From an uncultured Caulobacter sp. (lineage in GTDB: Bacteria; Pseudomonadota; Alphaproteobacteria; Caulobacterales; Caulobacteraceae): a DNA stretch of 64,000 bases. The notes under the pieces were generated by a model. It was not told where the DNA came from. It made no database searches and saw only the letters and a list, made by a program, of their open reading frames with translations. The stretch lies in assembly GCF_947036865.1 (NCBI RefSeq), contig NZ_CAMQSF010000001.1, forward strand, positions 186,001 to 250,000. Reading direction: 5' to 3'. The translations under genes were made by a program, and so were the position numbers. Shown here in pieces: positions 59,462-64,000 of the stretch. Numbering within the stretch: position 1 is the stretch's first letter; every line of letters begins with the position of its first letter.

Positions 59462-60340
59462 CTACTCCACCCGCTCGGCCTTGATCCCCAGCTTGGCGAG
59501 CTGCGCCTGCACGCTGTCGGGACCGACCAGGTGGCCCGAGCCCACGGCGACGAAGCTGACGCCCGAGCCGGCCAGCTTGGTCTTCAGCTGATCGGCCCAG
59601 TTCTGGTTCCGCTTGACGATCAGCAGTTCGTAGAGCTCGGGGTACTGGCCCTTCATCTCCGAGACGAACTGCTGTTCCAGGCTGGCGGTGTCGCCGGCGG
59701 CCCAGGCGGCGACCATCTTGTCGATCTTGTTCACGCCCTCGTCGGCGTCCTTGAGGGTCGAGGCCAGGAAGTCGGCCTCGGCCTTGGGCGATAGGTCCGC
59801 GAAGAAGCGGATCTGCTGTTCCGGCGTCTCGAAGGCGTTCTTGGGCTTGCCCGCCGCCTGCGCCTCCTTGGTCAGCACCTGCTCGACCCCGCTCTTGGGA
59901 TCGTAGCCGGCCTTGACCACGGGCACGAGCGACAGCGAGATCGCCGCCAGCCAGGGACGCATCACGTTCAGCATCTGCGGCGGCATGCCGCCCGCCTTGG
60001 CCAGGTCCGTGGCCTGCTGATAGGCTGCGGGCGAGATCTTGTCGGCCAGCGGGTGGGCCTGATCCAGGCCGTACTTCAGCACCAGGGGCTGCATCACGCT
60101 GGGGTCGTCGGCGCCGATGATCTCCAGAGTCAGATCGCCGGACGAACTCAGGGCCTTATCGATCTTGGGCGAGCGCCACTGGGTGTCGGGCCGCAGCACG
60201 TGGATCGTGCCGAACAGATAGATGGTCGAGTCCTTGTCCGAGATCTTCCACAGGGCCGGCTCGGCCAGCGCCGCGCCGCCGAAGCCGAGGACGACGACGG
60301 AAACCAGACCGACCGCCAGGCGGCGAAGCTTGCTGAACAT
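59462..60340 (-). CDS. TraB/GumN family protein
   Basis: From ATG 60340 the 292-aa product has a signal peptide ending A-L-A-E and starts its mature part with P-A-L-W-K-I-S-D-K-D-S-T-I-Y-L-F-G-T-I-H-V-L, the family signature. The C-terminal V-A-V-G-S-G-H-L-V-G-P-D-S-V carries the second conserved histidine. TraB/GumN members are linked to peptide or pheromone processing; a metalloprotease-like role is proposed for relatives. Confidence 0.86.
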   Translation of the reverse strand: MFSKLRRLAVGLVSVVVLGFGGAALAEPALWKISDKDSTIYLFGTIHVLRPDTQWRSPKIDKALSSSGDLTLEIIGADDPSVMQPLVLKYGLDQAHPLADKISPAAYQQATDLAKAGGMPPQMLNVMRPWLAAISLSLVPVVKAGYDPKSGVEQVLTKEAQAAGKPKNAFETPEQQIRFFADLSPKAEADFLASTLKDADEGVNKIDKMVAAWAAGDTASLEQQFVSEMKGQYPELYELLIVKRNQNWADQLKTKLAGSGVSFVAVGSGHLVGPDSVQAQLAKLGIKAERVE

Positions 60341-60388
60341 GATATCCCCCACTTGATCGTTGTCGTTGAGCTTGGACCGGGTCGCGGC

Positions 60389-61276
60389 CTATCGCAAGAA
60401 AGCGTCGACCGCGTCGGCGAAGGCCTTGGGCTGATCGAGCATGATGAAATGGCGGCTGTCGTCGATGCGCTTCAGCGTCACGCCCGGCAGGCCCGCATAG
60501 GCCTGGGCGTAGGTCGCGTCGATCACCGCCGTCGGCGCGCCCATCGCCTCGTCATAGGGATAGAGCAGCGTCGTCGGCGTCTTGATCGCCGCCAGCCCAG
60601 CCCGGGCGTCGGTGGTCAGGAGGTCGTACATCGCCCGCCCGACGACCGACCGCGACGAGGCCAGCGACCAGGCGATCATCAGCTTCTGCCCTTCCGGCGA
60701 CTTGACCATCCGCGGGGCGGTCATCGCCTGCTGGCTGGCGAAGGCGTCCGCGCTCATGGCGGTCATGCCGTCGCGCATGGCTTCGGCCTGGGGCTTCATG
60801 CTTTCGGCCGTGGCGCTGGGCGAGAACAGCACCGAGAAGAACGGCAGGCTGTCGACGATCATCAGCCGGCTGACGTCCTCGGGATGGCGCTGAGCCAGAA
60901 GCAGCCCGGTGAAGCCGCCCATGGAATGGCCGATCACGGCCGGCGCCTTCAGATGGGCCGACTTGATGTAGGCGTCGACCGCCTCGACCAGCGGCGCGAC
61001 CACCGGCCCCTCGGCGTTGCCGGCGACCGGGGCGCCGGCGAAGCCCGCGACCTGGACGACGTGGACCCGGTGCGTGGCCGACAGTTGCTTGACGGTGGCG
61101 TCCCACACCGCGCCCGACGAGGCCAGGCCGGGGATCAGGACCACGTCGGGACCCTTGCCGGTGACCGTGACGGTCATCCGGTCGGCGGCGTGAGCGCGGC
61201 CGCCGAAGACGCCGATGGCGGTCAGGACGCCGATGAGGATGGCGAGAACTTGCGAGCGGAACAGAGGCATGCGCAT
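60389..61276 (-). CDS. Exported alpha/beta hydrolase
   Basis: The 295-aa protein (ATG 61276) has a signal peptide ending A-H-A-A, a V-L-I-P-G-L-A-S-S oxyanion region, the nucleophile in G-H-S-M-G-G, an acid near T-L-L-Y-P-Y-D-E and the catalytic histidine in S-R-H-F-I-M. Substrate is unknown; esterase or haloalkane-type activity are options. It comes after a membrane-protein gene in the same orientation with 86 bases between. Confidence 0.85.
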   Translation of the reverse strand: MRMPLFRSQVLAILIGVLTAIGVFGGRAHAADRMTVTVTGKGPDVVLIPGLASSGAVWDATVKQLSATHRVHVVQVAGFAGAPVAGNAEGPVVAPLVEAVDAYIKSAHLKAPAVIGHSMGGFTGLLLAQRHPEDVSRLMIVDSLPFFSVLFSPSATAESMKPQAEAMRDGMTAMSADAFASQQAMTAPRMVKSPEGQKLMIAWSLASSRSVVGRAMYDLLTTDARAGLAAIKTPTTLLYPYDEAMGAPTAVIDATYAQAYAGLPGVTLKRIDDSRHFIMLDQPKAFADAVDAFLR

Positions 61277-61362
61277 GGCTTTCTCCTTTAAGCATGGACG
61301 CGTGGAAGGGTTCGGCGACAGGGCGCCGGGCAAAGGCGAGGACGTGGAAAGGACTTGGGCCG

Positions 61363-62028
61363 CTAGGTCAGGCCGCGACGCCAGGCGACGACGAAGCTGA
61401 TCAGCAGATAGACCGCCATCATCACCGGCGTGGCGTCCCACAGGGTCAGCACCGGCAGCAGGCCCAGCTTCTGCCCGGCGGCCCACAGGAACAGGGCGGC
61501 CTGCAGGATCATGAAGGCCAAGGCGGCGATCTCGACCATCGCCCGACGCACCAGCTCGTCGCTGCGCATCCAGACCGAAAGGTTCACGGCGCTCTGCAGC
61601 AGGAACAGCGCGATCAGGCCGGTCATGGCGATCGAGGCGATGATCACGGGCGGGCCGTCGAACGCCGCGCGGACCGCCACCGGCGTGACGATCATCACGC
61701 CCGCCAGCAGCAGAACGACCGCGTTCTGGACATAGTAGATGGTCTGGGCCGGCGTGGCCGGGACGCCGCGTTCGGGATCGAGCTGCCGGCCCAGCGCCTT
61801 TCGGTTGGCGGAGACGATCAGGATGCCGACGCCCATGCCGACCATCAACAGCCCGACGGTCACGGCCAGCAGGTCGGACCAGTCCGGCTTCCAGTCGCCA
61901 AGGGTCGGCAGGGACGCCAGCCAATGGCCGAGGAGATACCCGACGGGCGCGGCGATGACGCCGAACAGCAGGCCGCGCAGCAGGCGGCTGGAACCATAGA
62001 CCTTCGAAAATCGCGAGATCAGGGTCAT
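61363..62028 (-). CDS. Multi-span membrane protein of unknown function
   Basis: ATG 62028 has GGAGG at an ideal distance; the in-frame ATG at 62034 is too close to it. The 221-aa product has five or six hydrophobic segments, with no recognised motif. It follows the XRE gene by 27 bases and probably belongs to the same operon, as seen with small XRE regulators that control membrane-protein neighbours. Confidence 0.72.
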   Translation of the reverse strand: MTLISRFSKVYGSSRLLRGLLFGVIAAPVGYLLGHWLASLPTLGDWKPDWSDLLAVTVGLLMVGMGVGILIVSANRKALGRQLDPERGVPATPAQTIYYVQNAVVLLLAGVMIVTPVAVRAAFDGPPVIIASIAMTGLIALFLLQSAVNLSVWMRSDELVRRAMVEIAALAFMILQAALFLWAAGQKLGLLPVLTLWDATPVMMAVYLLISFVVAWRRGLT

Positions 62029-62055
62029 GGACATGTCCTCCGAACAGGCGGGCCC

Positions 62056-62250
62056 TCAGGCCTCGTCCTGAAAGATGGCTTCGATCGGCTGCTCGAACAG
62101 GCGGGCGATCCGGAAGGCCAGCGGCAGGCTGGGATCGTACTTGCCCGTCTCGAGCGCGTTGATGGTCTGGCGGGAAACCTGGAGCTTGTCGGCGAGGTCG
62201 GCCTGACTCCAGTCGCGCTCGGCGCGCAGGACCTTCAGGCGGTTCTTCAT
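62056..62250 (-). CDS. Small XRE-family regulator
   Basis: The 64-aa protein is a single Cro/C1 helix-turn-helix domain (L-R-A-E-R-D-W-S-Q-A-D-L-A-D-K-L, then V-S-R-Q-T-I-N-A-L-E) ending E-A-I-F-Q. Its start overlaps the upstream membrane-protein stop (ATGA). Such YozG-like 65-aa regulators typically control their own operon with a membrane protein; the palindrome at 62856-62873 is a natural target. Confidence 0.85.
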   Translation of the reverse strand: MKNRLKVLRAERDWSQADLADKLQVSRQTINALETGKYDPSLPLAFRIARLFEQPIEAIFQDEA

Positions 62251-62834
62251 TGGTACCGCCGCCGGATCAGGGGTTGGCTCACGCCCCAGGCGAGGCAGAA
62301 CAACGGGAACACCAGGAAGAGCGGCGGCGCGGGCACGACCTGGGCGTTGCTCAGGAAGCCCCAGACCGTCGTCAGCGCCAGGACGACGCCCAGCCCCCAC
62401 AGCATCGCCTCGACGTGCACGGCCCGCTCGAACTCGTCGGGCTCCTCCTTCAGATAGAGACCCATGACGACCAGCACGCCCAGGATCGGGATGGCCGGCG
62501 CCGCGGCCACGATCCACAGCAGCGGACCGGTCAGCGCGCCGCCGCGCAGCAGGGCCAGGGAGCCCATCAGCGCCACGCAATAGGCCAGCATCGCGCCGGC
62601 CAGCCTGCGCCGATAACGCCGCATCGCCGGTCCGATCCGCCCCGCCTTCAGGCGCGAGGAGCCGACAAAGACATAGGCCATGTAGGCGACGAACCAGACG
62701 CCCATGGCGACCAGCATAGCGGCCCCCTTCAGCGCATGGGAGAAGGCGAGGCCGAACGGGATGGCCGACAGGGCGGCGGCGCCGGCGAAGAACAGCGCCC
62801 ATCTCGGCCACGTAGGCTTCACGGCATCCGACAT
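62247..62834 (-). CDS. Membrane protein paired with XRE regulator
   Basis: ATG 62834 lies nine bases after GGAGGG; TTG 62840 is too close. The 195-aa product has about six hydrophobic segments. There is no recognised motif beyond the pairing with a small XRE regulator, a frequent arrangement. It is the first gene of the operon and follows the TGACAAG palindrome. Confidence 0.75.
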   Translation of the reverse strand: MSDAVKPTWPRWALFFAGAAALSAIPFGLAFSHALKGAAMLVAMGVWFVAYMAYVFVGSSRLKAGRIGPAMRRYRRRLAGAMLAYCVALMGSLALLRGGALTGPLLWIVAAAPAIPILGVLVVMGLYLKEEPDEFERAVHVEAMLWGLGVVLALTTVWGFLSNAQVVPAPPLFLVFPLFCLAWGVSQPLIRRRYQ

Positions 62835-62855
62835 TGACAAGCACCCTCCTCAATT

Positions 62856-62873
62856 TGACAAGGATACTTGTCA
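62856..62873. promoter_or_regulatory. TGACAAG palindromic operator
   Basis: TGACAAG (62856-62862) and CTTGTCA (62867-62873) are perfect arms around GATA, 22 bases before the membrane-protein start. Further TGACAA-like half-sites occur at 62835-62841 and 62889-62910. An array of this form fits repression by the co-encoded XRE regulator. Confidence 0.5.
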
Positions 62874-62931
62874 TTCAGAGCGCGCTAGGTGTCAAGCGTG
62901 TTTGTCATTTTGTCGGGCATGCCTGACGCCT

Positions 62932-63228
62932 CTAGGCCGCCTCGCGCCCGAGGAACGGATCGCCGGACGGGCGCTCGCCCGTCACGCCGCGCCAGTGGAC
63001 GGCCTCCAGCCGCTTGAGACCGCGGCCCCAAGCGCGGGGACCGCGGCGGGTGACCACCTCCCAGCCATAGCGCGAGAACCGGTCGCCGAAGTCGGACCAG
63101 CGGATCACCCGCCCCTCGCCGTCCTGACGCCAGACGGCCTTGTCGCAGCCGGGGATCCGGGCGCACCGCTCCCAGGCCTCGACGCGGCCTTGCAGGATCA
63201 CGAAGGGATCTTGAGTAAGACGGAGCAT
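62932..63228 (-). CDS. Hypothetical 98-aa protein
   Basis: The 98-aa frame starts at ATG 63228 with no strong ribosome binding site but has a protein-like composition with several Trp (E-A-W-E-R-C-A, V-W-R-Q-D-G, W-S-D-F-G-D-R-F) and a basic second half. I do not recognise it. It lies between the XRE operon promoter and the dCTP-deaminase-like gene. Confidence 0.55.
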   Translation of the reverse strand: MLRLTQDPFVILQGRVEAWERCARIPGCDKAVWRQDGEGRVIRWSDFGDRFSRYGWEVVTRRGPRAWGRGLKRLEAVHWRGVTGERPSGDPFLGREAA

Positions 63229-63389
63229 GGCGGCCTCCCGGGAGCGTTCAGCGTCCTCGAAGCCACGCGGGTGAGTCGCCGGGCTCGCGAGAACGGCCCC
63301 AGGATTTGTGCATCAGCACTCAGTGTCCACTAGATGTGGTGCGGCGGGTTGCCGCGCGGCGCCGGGTGCGACAGGCGCCGACGGGTCCG

Positions 63390-64000
63390 TCAGGACCAGG
63401 CCTTGAAGTGCTTGGACAGTTTCAGCCCCTGACGCTGATAGTGCGAGCCGCCCTCGCCGTAGAGGCGCTCCGGACGGGCCGTCAGCGGTTCGTAGACCAG
63501 CCGGGCCACCGTCTGACCGTCCTCCAGAAGGAACGGCGTCTCGTGGCTGCGCACCTCCAGCACGCCCTTCGAGCCGACCGCGGCGGCTTCCTCCGTGCCG
63601 AAGCCGGGATCGAAGAAGCCGGCATAATGGACGCGGAACTCGCCCACCGACGGGTCGATCGGCGTCATCTCGGCGGCCTCGAGGGCGGGGATCTCGATGT
63701 CGTCCTTGGAGGCCAGGATATAGAACTCGCCCGGATCCAGCAGCAGTTCGCCGTGACGCGCCTCCAGCGGCTCCCAGAAATCGCGGGGATCGTGGCCGTC
63801 CTCGTGGTCGAGGTCGATGACCCCGGCGTGGCGGCGTCCCCGGAAGCCGACGACGCCGGTATCGGGCATCAGGTCGACGCCGACGCTGCGGGTGGCCAGC
63901 TTGGCGGGCTCGCCGCGCTTCAGGCGCAACTGGTTCAGGCGGGTGCCGGCGCGGACCAGCACCGAGAAGGTCTGCGGCGCGATCTCGATATAGAGCGGCC
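63390..64000 (-). CDS. 2'-deoxycytidine 5'-triphosphate deaminase-like, 5' part outside
   Basis: The visible C-terminal 203 codons (63390-64000) match the long alphaproteobacterial dCTP-deaminase family (DCD/DUT fold): L-L-L-D-P-G-E-F-Y-I-L-A-S, the G-F-F-D-P-G-F-G strand and R-S-H-E-T-P-F near the active site, and Q-T-V-A-R-L-V-Y-E near the end. It deaminates dCTP to dUTP. The frame stays open past base 64000. Confidence 0.85.
   Translation of the reverse strand, partial: PLYIEIAPQTFSVLVRAGTRLNQLRLKRGEPAKLATRSVGVDLMPDTGVVGFRGRRHAGVIDLDHEDGHDPRDFWEPLEARHGELLLDPGEFYILASKDDIEIPALEAAEMTPIDPSVGEFRVHYAGFFDPGFGTEEAAAVGSKGVLEVRSHETPFLLEDGQTVARLVYEPLTARPERLYGEGGSHYQRQGLKLSKHFKAWS

Overview
The window is high-GC DNA with dense, often overlapping genes and many GTG/TTG starts. 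Gene content points to an alphaproteobacterium of the Caulobacterales, most likely Caulobacter: a Caulobacter/Xanthomonas-type TonB receptor with SapC, cupin and tryptophan-halogenase-like partners, the argH-lptM-lysA run, ftsEX, a chorismate mutase-hisC-tyrA run, and iron-box-like dyads. This is chromosomal DNA; I see no rRNA operon, CRISPR array or intact prophage.

Layout. 0-4.5 kb: end of an XRE regulator, an unrecognised 516-aa protein, an FkbM methyltransferase and a glycosyltransferase. 4.6-11.4 kb: a minus-strand nutrient-uptake locus (TonB receptor, SapC, JmjC-like cupin, flavin-dependent halogenase homologue) behind a promoter region with two LacI-type operator-like palindromes. 11.4-16.6 kb: an NRAMP-like transporter, a CDF transporter, a hemerythrin, a sugar dehydrogenase joined out of frame to a broken EF-hand gene, and a DUF4198 protein. 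16.6-22.6 kb: a heme-type TonB receptor behind iron-box-like dyads, then yqaA-dsbB-coq7 and an M1 peptidase. 22.7-34.2 kb: small envelope proteins, HNH nuclease, AlkA-type glycosylase, Gre factor, TetR regulator, GluQRS, an acyltransferase/wHTH operon, a two-component system with a PepSY protein, and TlpA. 34.2-45.2 kb: argH-lptM-lysA, a chemoreceptor, hpt, ftsEX, plsC and a DUF2125 protein. 45.3-48.8 kb: aromatic amino acid genes. 49-54.8 kb: rtcB, an M24 peptidase, EF-hand protein, hybrid histidine kinase and winged-helix regulator. 54.8-57.8 kb: a scarred segment where a 5'-truncated S9 peptidase abuts a doubly truncated resolvase, followed by gene-poor DNA up to tRNA-Gly(CCC). 57.8-64 kb: methyltransferase, HD-domain protein, TraB/GumN protein, hydrolase, XRE/membrane-protein operon and a dCTP-deaminase-like gene that runs off the window.

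Five or more intergenic gaps carry REP-like inverted repeats, mostly between convergent genes. The most interesting points are the receptor/SapC/cupin/halogenase locus with its paired operators, the two deletion-type junctions (about 15.65 and 56.30 kb), a 32-codon gene with its own promoter-proximal space and strong terminator, an ExbD-like protein lacking the membrane aspartate, and several clean palindromic operators. All functional calls rest on reading motifs by eye; no database search was run.
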